In this document: positions 1-9,847 of the stretch, in pieces | Position numbering within the stretch: position 1 is the first letter of the stretch | Layout of the letters: each line of letters opens with the position of its first letter | Assembly: GCF_004022485.1 (NCBI RefSeq) | Contig: NZ_CP034951.1 | Location: 1,364,001 to 1,428,000, forward strand | From: Aequorivita sp. H23M31 | GTDB taxonomy: Bacteria; Bacteroidota; Bacteroidia; Flavobacteriales; Flavobacteriaceae | Length of the DNA stretch: 64,000 bases | Reading direction: 5' to 3' | Notes under the pieces: generated by a model | The model's database searches: none | What the model saw: only the letters and a program-made list of their open reading frames with translations | What the model was told of the DNA's origin: nothing | Translations under genes and position numbers: made by a program

Positions 1-837
1 ATCTGCATTTTTTATCCACGGATATGGGTTCTTTTTAAAACCATGCAAGCTAACAAAGGCTTTTAGGTCTAAGTCGTTTATTAACTGCTCCAATTGATTT
101 CTCAAGGCTCCATCTCCTAAAATATGGAGATGGAAATTATAACCTTTATTTTTCAATAGGGCGGAGGTTCTAATTAGCAAATCAAAACCCTTTACCGGAT
201 TTAGACTTCCCACTGCTACAAATTGAATGCAATTTCTTTTCATTTCCTCTGGAATCCCCTCCCTCGATTTCTGAACAATATCAGGCACATTGATAGGGTT
301 ATAAATTACCTCTACATCATATTGATCCCCAAACAATTCTATAAATTCTGATTTTGACTCCTTTGAAACACAAATAATCTTGTCCAACTTATCATAACGC
401 TCACACATAGCAATTTTATATTTGCCCTTAATAAATTTGGATCTATTAGTATAAGACTTATAGCTACTATGCACTACTGCAATTTTTTTATTCAACTTTA
501 ATTGTTTCCCAAATAATAACTCGGTAAATATCGAATCCAGAAAAGAAATACCCACATCGTAAGTTCCTCTAAATTTGTATCCTAAGAGCCAAAATAAATT
601 TATATTAGTCCTCCTAAAGATCAAAGAAAGTCCTTGGATAATATAAGGGTTAATATTTGCATGTTTTTTATTGACATTGGCAGGAATACTATCCCATAAT
701 TCCCCTTTTGCAATGACGGTCATTAAATCGATAGTGTACTCCTTAGAATCGAGGAGGTTAATTAAATTTATCAAAACCCTTTCGGCACCTCCACCCCACA
801 TGGCAGGCACAATAAAGAGTAATTTCTTTTTTTCCAT
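1..837 (-). CDS. Glycosyltransferase family 4 (GT-B), C-terminus beyond the window
   Basis: Reading the minus strand from the ATG at 835-837 gives an open frame of 279 codons that runs off the left edge, so the C-terminus is missing. The N-terminus (FIVPAMWGGGAERVLINL) is the glycine-rich nucleotide-proximal loop of GT4 enzymes, and the second Rossmann domain follows near residue 205 (VAVGSLNPVKGFDLLI). LHILGDGALRNQLEQLI and a NPYPWIKNAD stretch are typical of the sugar-nucleotide side of GT4 retaining transferases. It probably adds one sugar to a lipid-linked repeat unit at the inner membrane face. It is the last gene visible in the minus-strand polysaccharide cluster. The sugar specificity cannot be told from sequence. 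Confidence 0.88.
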   Translation of the reverse strand, partial: MEKKKLLFIVPAMWGGGAERVLINLINLLDSKEYTIDLMTVIAKGELWDSIPANVNKKHANINPYIIQGLSLIFRRTNINLFWLLGYKFRGTYDVGISFLDSIFTELLFGKQLKLNKKIAVVHSSYKSYTNRSKFIKGKYKIAMCERYDKLDKIICVSKESKSEFIELFGDQYDVEVIYNPINVPDIVQKSREGIPEEMKRNCIQFVAVGSLNPVKGFDLLIRTSALLKNKGYNFHLHILGDGALRNQLEQLINDLDLKAFVSLHGFKKNPYPWIKNAD

Positions 838-1147
838 ATTGAAGAATATTAACTAAATCAAACGGTTTTTTGCGTTAATAAAAAATTAAAAACGGGAGAT
901 TCACTCGTTTCACAACTATATTATAGTAACCAAATAACGCCTTGAGGGAATTCCTGTTTTAAATACCAAGTAAGTGCTAAAGCCTGGGATTGGCATTCTT
1001 CGGAAACTATTATTAATTTAATTTGGTAACCGAAGCCAAAGGTACATTCAAGTCGACATAAAACCTCAATTTAATTACAAAGAATTAAATTTTTTGGTCC
1101 GATCCTTTCAAGTTTTTATAATTTTCGACAACCTTAAAAATGACCAA
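838..1147. other. Intergenic gap, no gene seen
   Basis: AT-rich spacer between the deacetylase-like gene and the glycosyltransferase, both on the minus strand. No plausible short gene or clear terminator hairpin was found. It may carry an internal promoter for the glycosyltransferase, but no convincing TAnnTTTG element was seen. Confidence 0.5.
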
Positions 1148-2284
1148 TTATTTCTGGTCTGAAATTATTGATCCCAATATATCGGAACTCATAAATTCCA
1201 CATCTGGCCAACGTTTGACAATTTCTTCTAAAAGTGTTTTTAACAATTTCAAATTTTCTCTACGATTAACTGGATGTAAGGATCCGATGTAATTTACACG
1301 GTGAGAGCTAATAATTGCCGGTTTCCTATAAGCGAAGGAAAGTTCTATCTCTTTGAGAGCATTCTTAACTGCATTATGTGGACCAAATTCAGTAGGTTCG
1401 AAATTACAATTTCTCACTAAAAAATATTGACCCAGTTTATTTCTTTGCCCTGTGTAATGGTATTTTTTTTTGAATTTAAAAGTTGCATTATCAACCGGTT
1501 CAATCTGCACGTAGGTTCCCTGAAGGTACCTTACTCCCTCTTCCTTTAAAAATTTTTCAAGAGATGAATGCCAAGTGTAGCAGGGAGCAATGAAGGATTG
1601 CGATTGAATTCCCCAAGTTTCTTTAAAAATTTGTTGAGCTTCTCTAATTAAATCGGGATAATTAAAAAAATCTCCAGTGAGAGTCTTATTTCCAAAAGCA
1701 TCAAGATTAAAACGTCGGCCGCTAACTATCCCTCTTTTATGCACTGAATACATTTTTTGTTTAAAAGCATCAATGGTTACAGGATCTCCATGTTGTAAGC
1801 GCTGGAACCACAGTCGTAAATTTATATGTTCTCGGCCATGTAATTGAGGCTGGAAAATATTTTTTGAAATGCCCTCTTTGAACAAGGATAAGACATTTTG
1901 AGAGTCGGTTTGTCTTTCTAGGGTTTTAGTGAAAGGTTCATAGTAATATTTTTCAAAGTTTTCCTTTTTAATTTTTTCAAAATCTGGATTTGCAACTATA
2001 TTATTAATAGTGAATTTGGCCGGATTATCTCGGCTATCTTTGACTGATAATAATACTTTTGATAAGCTCTCTATATCCTCGTCATTTTCAAGACGATCAT
2101 TTAAATTGTATGGACATTCGTCAATTTTGTATCCATTTTTAATAAAGTTTTCTTGAGCTTCTTTTGAAGCCATTCGAATCATTCCCCAATCATCGCTTTC
2201 AAAAACAACTATTTTACGAGGCGATCGCCAACCTATTCCATTTACAAGATTTCGGCTAACAACAAATTTAATCTGTTCAATCAT
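1148..2284 (-). CDS. Polysaccharide deacetylase-like protein
   Basis: 378 residues, cytoplasmic by sequence (no signal peptide). VFESDDWGMIRM at residues 28-38 contains a DD pair placed like the metal-binding Asp of carbohydrate esterase family 4 folds, and an HGREH motif near residue 150 could supply the metal-binding histidines. APCYTWHSS later resembles the substrate-loop region. This matches a Bacteroidota group usually labelled polysaccharide (de)acetylase and found in surface-glycan clusters. It lies just downstream of the frameshifted sulfotransferase, 46 bases away. Whether it removes acetyl groups from a sugar intermediate or has another role is inference; the family has no well-characterised member that I can name. 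Confidence 0.65.
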   Translation of the reverse strand: MIEQIKFVVSRNLVNGIGWRSPRKIVVFESDDWGMIRMASKEAQENFIKNGYKIDECPYNLNDRLENDEDIESLSKVLLSVKDSRDNPAKFTINNIVANPDFEKIKKENFEKYYYEPFTKTLERQTDSQNVLSLFKEGISKNIFQPQLHGREHINLRLWFQRLQHGDPVTIDAFKQKMYSVHKRGIVSGRRFNLDAFGNKTLTGDFFNYPDLIREAQQIFKETWGIQSQSFIAPCYTWHSSLEKFLKEEGVRYLQGTYVQIEPVDNATFKFKKKYHYTGQRNKLGQYFLVRNCNFEPTEFGPHNAVKNALKEIELSFAYRKPAIISSHRVNYIGSLHPVNRRENLKLLKTLLEEIVKRWPDVEFMSSDILGSIISDQK

Positions 2285-2330
2285 ACTTTAGCTTATGGAT
2301 GTTAAATTTATTGATGGTGATTATGTTGAT

Positions 2331-3253
2331 TCAAAGTTGTATTCCTTTTTTCCGGGAAAATTCAAATTTTCTCTTAATATCCCATGACCAAAATGGCAAA
2401 AGTGTGTCTAAGATTGATGCGATTTTAAATTGTAAAGTTGAAAGACGCTTATAATGGAAACCTAGGCTTCCATCTATTTTAATATTTTTTTTCAATCTTA
2501 AAACATTTCCAGCCAACATATGGTCGGTGGACAACCCCTTGGTTATTATTGGCGTTCGTATTTTATTATGAAGACTACCTATATATTCCGGATCATTTAG
2601 ATAAGCTTCATATCTTATTTTTCTGGAAATGACACCTATTTTAAAAATTTCGGTTATCAAATTAACAAAAAACCAATCAATAAGGGTCTTAGAAGTTCGT
2701 CTTGCGGGAAAATCGGTTTCGAAACCAGCTTCAATATCCATTTTGTAGGATTTCTTTGCAGAATTTAAAACCCCCTTGGCATTTCTACATAAATGGAGCA
2801 CCTCTAGGTTGACAATCTTATCTAGGACAGCTATTCGTTGTGGCGTTTTGGAGGAATCGACAATAAAATTTTTCCCGGTAACTTCAACAATAGCTTCAAA
2901 CAACATTCGCGTAGAAATACAATAATTATTAAAATCTTTTGAAGGCTTAATTTTCGAAACTAAAGTCGTTATCGTAGCTTTATTTCGTTCAAATTTTAAA
3001 GCTAGCCGTCTATATTCTTCTAAATTAATGGGGGAAGAAGCCAACCACACTTTTACAACTTTGGACCATACACTGCAATTTTTTATCAATTGTTGGCAAG
3101 AGCAGTATTCTTCGAATATAGTATTTCGGTAATGAATGTTAATTCGCCAGCACTGAAAAAATCTGAACTGGAACCAATAATAATATCCAAAAGAGTTGAA
3201 CCCGAGTGACCGTTACCGGCAATATAGAGGACGGTAATATTTTTATTTTTCAT
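2331..3253 (-). pseudogene. Sulfotransferase, broken by a one-base frameshift near 3124-3126
   Basis: Two overlapping frames together encode one sulfotransferase of about 307 residues. The upstream part starts at the ATG at 3253 (MKNKNITVLYIAGNGHSGST) and carries the 5'-phosphosulfate P-loop GNGHSGSTLL. It then shifts out of frame and stops at 3086-3088. The downstream part is open in the next frame and, read back past its first ATG, begins FEEYCSCQQLIKNCSVWSK, the cysteine-rich segment that normally follows in this family. It contains HLCRNAKGVLNSAKKSYK, the 3'-phosphate-binding block. Adding one A to the AAA run (plus strand TTT 3124-3126) restores ITENTIFEEYCSC and a continuous protein. 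It would transfer sulfate from PAPS to a glycan. It is inactive as written unless the indel is a sequencing error. Confidence 0.82.
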
Positions 3254-3493
3254 GAGAGTAAAAAAATCTCCCACATAGGTACGATTTTTAAAAGAACTAC
3301 ACAAATTAACCAAATTTAAAATAAACCTTTCAGAGCTTCTCCTAATTAAGGTTAAAATCCCCCCTTCTCAATAGTTCTTATGGAATACTGATCCTCCGCA
3401 AAGATATTAAACTTTGTGTCCCATAGAATCGGCTTGTACTAATCCCGACCAATAAAATTCAAAAACTTGTAAACTTCATCGATAACGCACAAT

Positions 3494-4750
3494 TTAAAGT
3501 CCCTTAATAATATCATTCAATGATATATTTTCACCAAAAGTAAAGATTGCTGTAATGGGGTTACCAATGATGGTCATCACACTAAGAGAATACCAGGAGG
3601 CCCGGAGGCCTACAATGATAAACAAGAGAAATAGTGGGGTTGTTATGTTTGCTAGATAATACAAATCTCTATTGATTTTATTATTTTGCAGGTGCAAAAT
3701 TAAAAATGACAGTGTAAGTACATCAGCGACTTTAAGAAATCTATAGCCTGAAGGTATGGAGGAAAGAATATTTGCAAATCCATAAAATAACAAGGTAAAG
3801 CTCAGTAGTTTTAATAACTCCTTATTGGAATGAATTGATTTTCTAAAAGTCCAATAAAAAGCAAGTAAAAAAGCGGCTAGGGAATATCTTATACCGAAGC
3901 CAGCATACTTGACATACCAAACTTGATCCGCGCCAAATTGACCTTCCGTTCTCAATGTTTTCACTTTTGTTTCGAGTCTATAGCTTGCCGAGCGATCAGC
4001 GAAAGATTGAGGTGCATAGGTTTCTATAAGATTATTGAACTGTGATAAATTTATTGCGCTAATAAATAAAGTAATAATAAAAAAAATATAATACAATTTT
4101 ACTTTATTTCCAAAGATTAGATAAATCAATAAAGGAAATAGCGCAATCAAGAAACTATAATGAATTACGAAGGGTATTATTAAACACCATACTAATCGTT
4201 TTTTCTTTCCTTCAAAGAGATAGGGCAATAATATAAAAATGAAAACATGGGCAGCTGTCCAGAATCGAAAACCGTTTAAACCCCATATGGGAATTGAAAG
4301 AAATAAACCGAAAATTAAAACTTTTGTAAACATCTTGGTTTTACCTTCCAATCTATCCAGAACGTACCACATGTTTCTAGAAAAGAAATAGCCATAGATG
4401 ATACCATAAATTATAATTAAATAATAGCCATTCGCAGTAAAATACGACACCACATAAGCAAGAGAATTCCTAAGAATATCTACTTCCCCCGTTGCCTTAT
4501 GGTACACCAAAAATCCCGAGAAAGTTAAATTAAGATTATGCAAAAGCGGTATATCATTAACATAACTATTAATATCACTATTCTGGTTCTCTACTCCAAT
4601 TGCGAAAGTGAACCCATAGAAGATAGTGAACAACCACATAACATTTTTCGCTTCTGGTTTTCTAAAATTCTTCAAATAATAGAGCAGAGTAAAAAAAGGC
4701 TGTAAGAAAAAATATATTATATGAAATGATTTCCCGTGAGATTTCGCCAT
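3494..4750 (-). CDS. EpsG-like / Wzy-type polysaccharide polymerase (membrane)
   Basis: 418 residues, strongly hydrophobic, with roughly ten to twelve predicted membrane segments and basic loops. The early NQNSDINSYVNDIPLLH loop and the later GFRFWTAAHVFIFILLPYLF segment resemble EpsG-family proteins, which take the place of Wzy O-antigen polymerases in many capsule and exopolysaccharide clusters. It would polymerise flipped lipid-linked repeats on the outer face of the inner membrane. It starts one base after the stop of the upstream glycosyltransferase gene, so the two are probably co-translated. Polymerases diverge fast, so assignment rests on topology, the loop motifs and location between a glycosyltransferase and a sulfotransferase. 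Confidence 0.75.
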   Translation of the reverse strand: MAKSHGKSFHIIYFFLQPFFTLLYYLKNFRKPEAKNVMWLFTIFYGFTFAIGVENQNSDINSYVNDIPLLHNLNLTFSGFLVYHKATGEVDILRNSLAYVVSYFTANGYYLIIIYGIIYGYFFSRNMWYVLDRLEGKTKMFTKVLIFGLFLSIPIWGLNGFRFWTAAHVFIFILLPYLFEGKKKRLVWCLIIPFVIHYSFLIALFPLLIYLIFGNKVKLYYIFFIITLFISAINLSQFNNLIETYAPQSFADRSASYRLETKVKTLRTEGQFGADQVWYVKYAGFGIRYSLAAFLLAFYWTFRKSIHSNKELLKLLSFTLLFYGFANILSSIPSGYRFLKVADVLTLSFLILHLQNNKINRDLYYLANITTPLFLLFIIVGLRASWYSLSVMTIIGNPITAIFTFGENISLNDIIKGL

Positions 4751-4751
4751 T

Positions 4752-5864
4752 TTAACTATTTACCAATTTTAAAAATTCCTTTGCCACATTTTCAATTCTA
4801 TATTGTTCAGGATTATCGATTTTCAACCCATTTTCATAATTTCCATATAAAAACTCCTCTACAACTTGTTTATTAAAGCTTGATGAACTTACATTTAAAA
4901 TTGGTCTCTGTGTTATTACATAGTCAATGATCTTGCTAGGAATTTGTTTAGTTCCTGCATTTTCAAAGTTAACAACAAATTCCAATTTGCTAAGTTTGTA
5001 AAGTAGTTCTTTTCTGGGTAAATATTCCTTTATTTCCATTCGTCCTTTTGATCGCTCAACATATGATTGGACCAATTCCACATTCTTGGTATAGAGATCA
5101 AATTTGTAGGGATGGGGATAATTTACCAAAAACTCGAAAAAATCCTTAGGATCCCTTCTTCCAGGAATCAATCCCCCCGCGTAAGCAAAATGTGGAATTT
5201 CATTTTTTCTATATAGAGCCAAGTTTATATCATTGAAATTAAATCCCTGTGGAATAATTTTAATTTTATCATGAAACTCAGGATAATAAGCCGGAATGGC
5301 AGATTCTACGGGGATCGATAGCAAATCGACCTTTCTACAAAACCATTTTTCTATGTATTTAAAATAAAACCACTTCTGAAAAGTATCATTCTCAACCCCC
5401 ATAAATGGATCTCCACAATCTGCTACCCACGTCCTCGCGATATTATCTTTCTCCTTCCAGACGGCAGCGACGCCCCAATGAATGGGATGAGGCGTTGCTA
5501 TAGAAATGAGTAAGTCATATTTTTCCTTATTTCTCTTCTTAATTTTCAATGCAGTTTTAGTGGAGAAAAAGAATTCCAAATTCGGATATTGAAATGCCAT
5601 CAACAACCCTCTTCTTAACGCCCTTTTTATTAACAATCCCAACCCTTTACCAGAAAGATCAATTTCTTTCCATTTGGGTTGTCCCAGGTCTTGAATTTCT
5701 ACATTAAATTCGCGCCCAAAAGCTAAATGCTCTGTACTTTGTGGAGTCAATACGGTAACAGCGTGGCCCTGCCGGGCAAACTCCTTAGCTAATTCAGTGG
5801 TTCTAAAAGAACGTGGAGAATTTATAGGATAGAAAAAACGAGAGATTATCAGTATGGATTTCAA
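4752..5864 (-). CDS. Glycosyltransferase, GT4-like
   Basis: 370 residues. The N-terminus MKSILIISRFFYPINSPRS followed by TTELAKEFARQGHAVTVLTP is the typical first half of GT4-like transferases of exopolysaccharide clusters. The second domain contains FAYAGGLIPGRRDPKDFFEF and ends with KIIDYVITQRPILNVS, where the GT-B nucleotide-binding helix normally lies. It is predicted to be cytoplasmic or membrane-peripheral and to add a hexose-type sugar to the lipid-linked repeat. It lies 23 bases downstream of the intact sulfotransferase and one base upstream of the polymerase, within one operon. Sugar and linkage are unknown. Confidence 0.85.
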   Translation of the reverse strand: MKSILIISRFFYPINSPRSFRTTELAKEFARQGHAVTVLTPQSTEHLAFGREFNVEIQDLGQPKWKEIDLSGKGLGLLIKRALRRGLLMAFQYPNLEFFFSTKTALKIKKRNKEKYDLLISIATPHPIHWGVAAVWKEKDNIARTWVADCGDPFMGVENDTFQKWFYFKYIEKWFCRKVDLLSIPVESAIPAYYPEFHDKIKIIPQGFNFNDINLALYRKNEIPHFAYAGGLIPGRRDPKDFFEFLVNYPHPYKFDLYTKNVELVQSYVERSKGRMEIKEYLPRKELLYKLSKLEFVVNFENAGTKQIPSKIIDYVITQRPILNVSSSSFNKQVVEEFLYGNYENGLKIDNPEQYRIENVAKEFLKLVNS

Positions 5865-5887
5865 ACTTAATTTAGTTGTTAAATTTA

Positions 5888-6712
5888 TTAGATTATTTTC
5901 TTGAATGGTGCTAAAAACTTATCCGGATCCACACCTCTCTTTTCTAAATATATGTTAAGATAGGTTAATATTAATGATTTTGTTTGGCGCCAAACACCAT
6001 GAACGTTCTTTTTAACAGTAACAAAAATTTCCGATTCCACATTTTTTAGAAGCTCGGACCAGTTTGTGTCTGATTCATATCCAAAAGCAATAAGTGAACT
6101 GTCGATGGAATCAAATTCTTGAATTTGCTGTTTGATCCTGGGTAAATGATTTTTCCAATTTCCTATTCCTTTACTTTCTATGGGGCGCAATTTTTTTAGC
6201 GCTTTTAAAGAATCGTTAACTGGTTGTGCGAATAAATGGAATTCGGAAAAATTGTGCTTTTTAATCAGGAAAGGTGCATTTTCCATAATAAGCTCTTGGA
6301 CCCTATCTGGATTTTGAGTAAAATCCTCATACTTAATCAACAAAACCCTTGGATTACCTTTCAATTTCTCAAAATCTTTAATAAAACTGAACCAATACTT
6401 TAGGTCACAATAATATTTATCCTCAATTTTTCCGTGATAGCTACAAACCATGTCTCTAGGATCCCTTATTAAACATATAACGAAAAGCTTAGGATCCCAT
6501 TTTAGGACTTTCTCAAAATACTTAATATCTGAGGGATACTTTGTCAAAATAATATTGCATTTTCCAAAACTGGAATTGGAACGACATAGTGGCGCCTCAT
6601 GATCACAATAGCCATCAATTTCGAAGCAGGTTTTCATTACCTCAGCTAATAGAGTAGTACCGGTCCGAGGTCCACTAGAGGTTATGTGAATTCTTCTCGC
6701 TCTTTCCTTCAT
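5888..6712 (-). CDS. Sulfotransferase (PAPS-dependent), intact
   Basis: 274 residues, soluble. The 5'-phosphosulfate-binding loop is at residues 11-22 (TSSGPRTGTTLL) and the 3'-phosphate motif at about 81-91 (LIRDPRDMVCSY); LLIKYEDFTQNP follows, a standard block of the sulfotransferase fold. It would move sulfate from PAPS onto a hydroxyl or amino group of a sugar intermediate. The start codon overlaps the stop of the flippase gene by four bases, so translation is probably coupled. PAPS could be made by cysC-cysD-cysN at 18.1-20.9 kb and PAP removed by cysQ at 24.8-25.6 kb, all in the same island. The glycan acceptor is inferred from context only. Confidence 0.87.
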   Translation of the reverse strand: MKERARRIHITSSGPRTGTTLLAEVMKTCFEIDGYCDHEAPLCRSNSSFGKCNIILTKYPSDIKYFEKVLKWDPKLFVICLIRDPRDMVCSYHGKIEDKYYCDLKYWFSFIKDFEKLKGNPRVLLIKYEDFTQNPDRVQELIMENAPFLIKKHNFSEFHLFAQPVNDSLKALKKLRPIESKGIGNWKNHLPRIKQQIQEFDSIDSSLIAFGYESDTNWSELLKNVESEIFVTVKKNVHGVWRQTKSLILTYLNIYLEKRGVDPDKFLAPFKKII

Positions 6713-8166
6713 TTCTTTTTTTTCTTTAATGATTTCAATTTTTGACCAATAATTAATTTCAAATCTCCTAGGGCTTTCAGTTTAAATAAATAAGCTAAAA
6801 CTAAATAAAGAATTATTCCGGAAAATGATAAAACCGTTAGTTTTACTAGGGGATGGCTAAAGTCCAAATATCCCAAAAGATATACAAACATTCCCATTAT
6901 AATCGTAATCAGAATTATAGGGAACATTATGGTCCATTGTTCCTTGAAAGTAAACGAGATATATTTATTACTATAATAAACATTGATGAAAAGCTGCAAA
7001 AATTCAGTAATCACAAAAGCCCAGGCCATTGCCACAACGGAAATATTCACGGTAATTAAAATTCCAAGGATGGTCAATCCATTTCTAAAAAAACCCTGGA
7101 ATAGATAATCTTTGCCTTTTCCATAAACCTTTAAAACGTTTAAATTGATGCTATGAAGGTGACCAACATACCCTGAAATTCCTAAAATTTGTAAAAATAC
7201 GATTGAAACTCTCCATTTCTCGCCCAACAATCCTATGATCAAAGGTTCGGCCGCGATTATCAAAATTGTTATTATTGGATATAGTGTAAAAGTATTTATT
7301 CGGATAATCCTTTGATACCCCAACTTTAATCTCTCCTTATCATCCTGTATCTGAGCTAACATAGGAAAAGTTACATTCATCACGGTATCGTTTAACACAC
7401 TTGTCGCTGTATCTTTAAGCATATTGCCTTGATTAAAAAAACCTAAAGATGCGGGAGAAAAATATTTCCCAATAACCACCTGATTCAAATTTTTGGAAAT
7501 ACTATTTACAAAGCCCAGAAGCATCACATTGGAGCCAAAAGCAAATAATTTATGGAATGATTCCTTGGTTATAAATCCTCTAGGTATCCACGGATTAACA
7601 ATGAAAAGCATAATGGAAGAAACCAAACTTCCCAAGAAAAATTTAATAGCCAAGGCAATAACACCATATCCGGAGTAGGCAAGAAATACAGATATGCCTA
7701 TTACCGTGATACCACTGACCACTTCTATAAGACTTAAAAATTTGAATTTCAACTCTCGTTTTAAAACCGAGGCCTGGACTATGGTCAAACTCTTAAAAAG
7801 GAGATCCAATCCCATTAGCCTAGTTAACATAATAAGTTCCTGTCTTCCATAAAAAGATGCAATTAAAGGAGCTCCAAACCAAAGTAAAATGTATAAGCTA
7901 ATACTAACTATAATGTTAAAATAAAAGACAGTAGACTTATCAGCCTCTGTAATTATTTTTTCTCTTATCAAAGCCAAACCCAACCCGCCTGTAATAAAAA
8001 AGCTTGAGACAGCAAAAATAATGTATAGCATAGCTACCAAACCGTAATCTTGAGGGGTAAGCAGCCTCGCAAGATAAACACCTCCTACGAAAACAATGAT
8101 TTTATTTATAATCGAACTGGAGAACGAATAAACAAAACTGGAGAAACCTTTTTGAGTTAATGACAA
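6709..8166 (-). CDS. MOP-superfamily flippase (Wzx/WzxC-like)
   Basis: 485 residues with about 12-14 hydrophobic segments and a basic C-terminal tail (LKSLKKKKK). The N-terminal pattern GGVYLARLLTPQDYGLVAM is the hallmark of polysaccharide-exporter members of the MOP superfamily, and FFNQGNMLKDTATSVL is the conserved internal loop. It should flip lipid-linked repeat units to the periplasmic face for the EpsG-like polymerase. It is one of two such flippases in this cluster (the other is at 12170-13609), which is more than one Wzx pathway needs. It overlaps the downstream sulfotransferase gene by four bases. Confidence 0.9.
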   Translation of the reverse strand: MSLTQKGFSSFVYSFSSSIINKIIVFVGGVYLARLLTPQDYGLVAMLYIIFAVSSFFITGGLGLALIREKIITEADKSTVFYFNIIVSISLYILLWFGAPLIASFYGRQELIMLTRLMGLDLLFKSLTIVQASVLKRELKFKFLSLIEVVSGITVIGISVFLAYSGYGVIALAIKFFLGSLVSSIMLFIVNPWIPRGFITKESFHKLFAFGSNVMLLGFVNSISKNLNQVVIGKYFSPASLGFFNQGNMLKDTATSVLNDTVMNVTFPMLAQIQDDKERLKLGYQRIIRINTFTLYPIITILIIAAEPLIIGLLGEKWRVSIVFLQILGISGYVGHLHSINLNVLKVYGKGKDYLFQGFFRNGLTILGILITVNISVVAMAWAFVITEFLQLFINVYYSNKYISFTFKEQWTIMFPIILITIIMGMFVYLLGYLDFSHPLVKLTVLSFSGIILYLVLAYLFKLKALGDLKLIIGQKLKSLKKKKK

Positions 8167-8353
8167 TTTCTGTTGATTAGCAGTTTATAGTAATTATTAA
8201 AAAATCGCAATTTCATTAAATTCACGTGACAACATGAGCATTCACAAATGGATTTCTTTAATTAGATATATCGATTTATAATTTCGAAGGAACGTTTGGA
8301 TTTCCATTCAAAAATTGAAATTCTATTTTTACTTATTAAGGATATTGAAGAGT

Positions 8354-9565
8354 TTAAAAATTCATTACACCGCAATAATCCAAAACTACCTGACTTTCTG
8401 AAAACTTCAATTTCTTGAACTCATTATGCGCCACCAAAAGTGCAACGATATCTGCATTTGCCACTGCTTCCGTACAATCGGTAATCTTGAAAACTTGATG
8501 ATCATCAATATTAGGCTCTACAATAAAATAAACCTCATCGTGGGATTCCTGCAAAACTTTTTGAACAATATACTTGGCAGGAGATTCCCGCAGGTCGTCA
8601 ATATTTGGTTTAAACGCCAATCCCATCAAGGCAATGGCTGGCGGGCGACCTTGTTTTAATTGAAAGGCGTGACGAGCTTTTATAATCTGCTCTGCCACCC
8701 AAAAACTTTTATAATTGTTTATTTCCCGAGCCTTCCCTATTATCTGCGATTCCATCGGGAAGTCGGACGTAATAAAATATGGATCAACGGCTATACAGTG
8801 CCCTCCTACGCCACAACCGGGCTGCAGAATATTTACACGTGGGTGTTTATTGGCCAAGTGGATCAATTCCCAAACATTTATACCAGCCTTATCACATATA
8901 AGAGATAGTTCATTGGCAAAAGCTATCTGAACATCACGACTTGAATTTTCTGTAAGCTTGCACATTTCCGCAGTACGGGCGTTGGTAGCGTGTAATTGAC
9001 CGTTTACAAATTGTTTATAAAAGGCAATAGCTTTTTCAGTGCTAGCTTCATCTACACCTCCAATAACTCTGTCATTGTGTACCAGCTCATACATTACATT
9101 CCCAGGTAGAACGCGCTCGGGACAATAAGCTAAATAAATCTTACCTTTTAATTCTGGCCGCTCTCTATAAATAAGTTCCATCATTTTTTCTGTAGTGCCT
9201 ATGGGTGAAGTGGACTCTATAATATACAGATCTCCCTCTTTCAAAAATGGTAGGACGGCTTTTGTTGCAGATTCCACATAAGAAATATCGGGTTCATGAT
9301 TTCCTTTAAAGGGAGTTGGTACTACGATTAGATAGGTATCTGCCGCAACTGGCGTGGTATCAGCTTTTAGTTTTCCTGCATTTACTGCCTTAGAAACAGC
9401 TTCCTCCAAATCCATCTCGATGATATGGATTTTTCCTTTATTAATTGTCTTTACTACTTCTGGATTCACATCAACCCCGTGAACTTGCAATCCCTTGGAG
9501 GCCATTAAGGCTGATGTTGGCAATCCTATATATCCTAAACCAATTGTTACTACGTCTGGATTCAT
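8354..9565 (-). CDS. wecC: UDP-N-acetyl-D-mannosamine dehydrogenase
   Basis: 403 residues, the usual length for WecC. It oxidises UDP-ManNAc at C6 with two NAD+ to UDP-ManNAcA. The Rossmann motif IGLGYIGLPTSALMASKG is at the N-terminus, ESTSPIGTT and YCPERVLPGN follow, and the catalytic cysteine is in GGHCIAVDPYF. LGYIGLPTSA and VLPGNVMYELVHNDRVIGG favour WecC over UDP-glucose dehydrogenase. Its substrate would be made by the UDP-GlcNAc 2-epimerase at 14212-15336. A spacer of 187 bases separates it from the flippase gene downstream and 282 bases from the glycosyltransferase upstream. Confidence 0.94.
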   Translation of the reverse strand: MNPDVVTIGLGYIGLPTSALMASKGLQVHGVDVNPEVVKTINKGKIHIIEMDLEEAVSKAVNAGKLKADTTPVAADTYLIVVPTPFKGNHEPDISYVESATKAVLPFLKEGDLYIIESTSPIGTTEKMMELIYRERPELKGKIYLAYCPERVLPGNVMYELVHNDRVIGGVDEASTEKAIAFYKQFVNGQLHATNARTAEMCKLTENSSRDVQIAFANELSLICDKAGINVWELIHLANKHPRVNILQPGCGVGGHCIAVDPYFITSDFPMESQIIGKAREINNYKSFWVAEQIIKARHAFQLKQGRPPAIALMGLAFKPNIDDLRESPAKYIVQKVLQESHDEVYFIVEPNIDDHQVFKITDCTEAVANADIVALLVAHNEFKKLKFSESQVVLDYCGVMNF

Positions 9566-9764
9566 TTTGAATGGTAATTGGTGATTTGTTAATTAGTGAT
9601 TCGTTAATCTGGTGCTTCGAACACGAAAATTTCATTCCCGCGGGGCTCAGCCTGACAGATTTGTTAATTCTATAAAAAGCGCAAAGATATGTTTTTTTTT
9701 ATGCTTTGCAGAAAGGAAAGATATTAGATTTGAGAGGTGAAATTTGAGACGTGAGAGCTGAGAG

Positions 9765-9785
9765 GAGTTATGAGTTATGAGTTAT
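9765..9785. repeat. Three tandem copies of GAGTTAT
   Basis: Perfect 7-bp tandem repeat in the 282-bp spacer upstream of wecC. The same spacer contains TTGTTAATTAGTGATTCG-like words also seen at 13.6-14.1 kb and near 18.05 kb. No function is suggested. Confidence 0.8.
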
Positions 9786-9847
9786 GAAAAAATAAAACAT
9801 TATTGTGAATTTCTAAACATTTAATAAGTTCAAACAAGTTTAAATAA

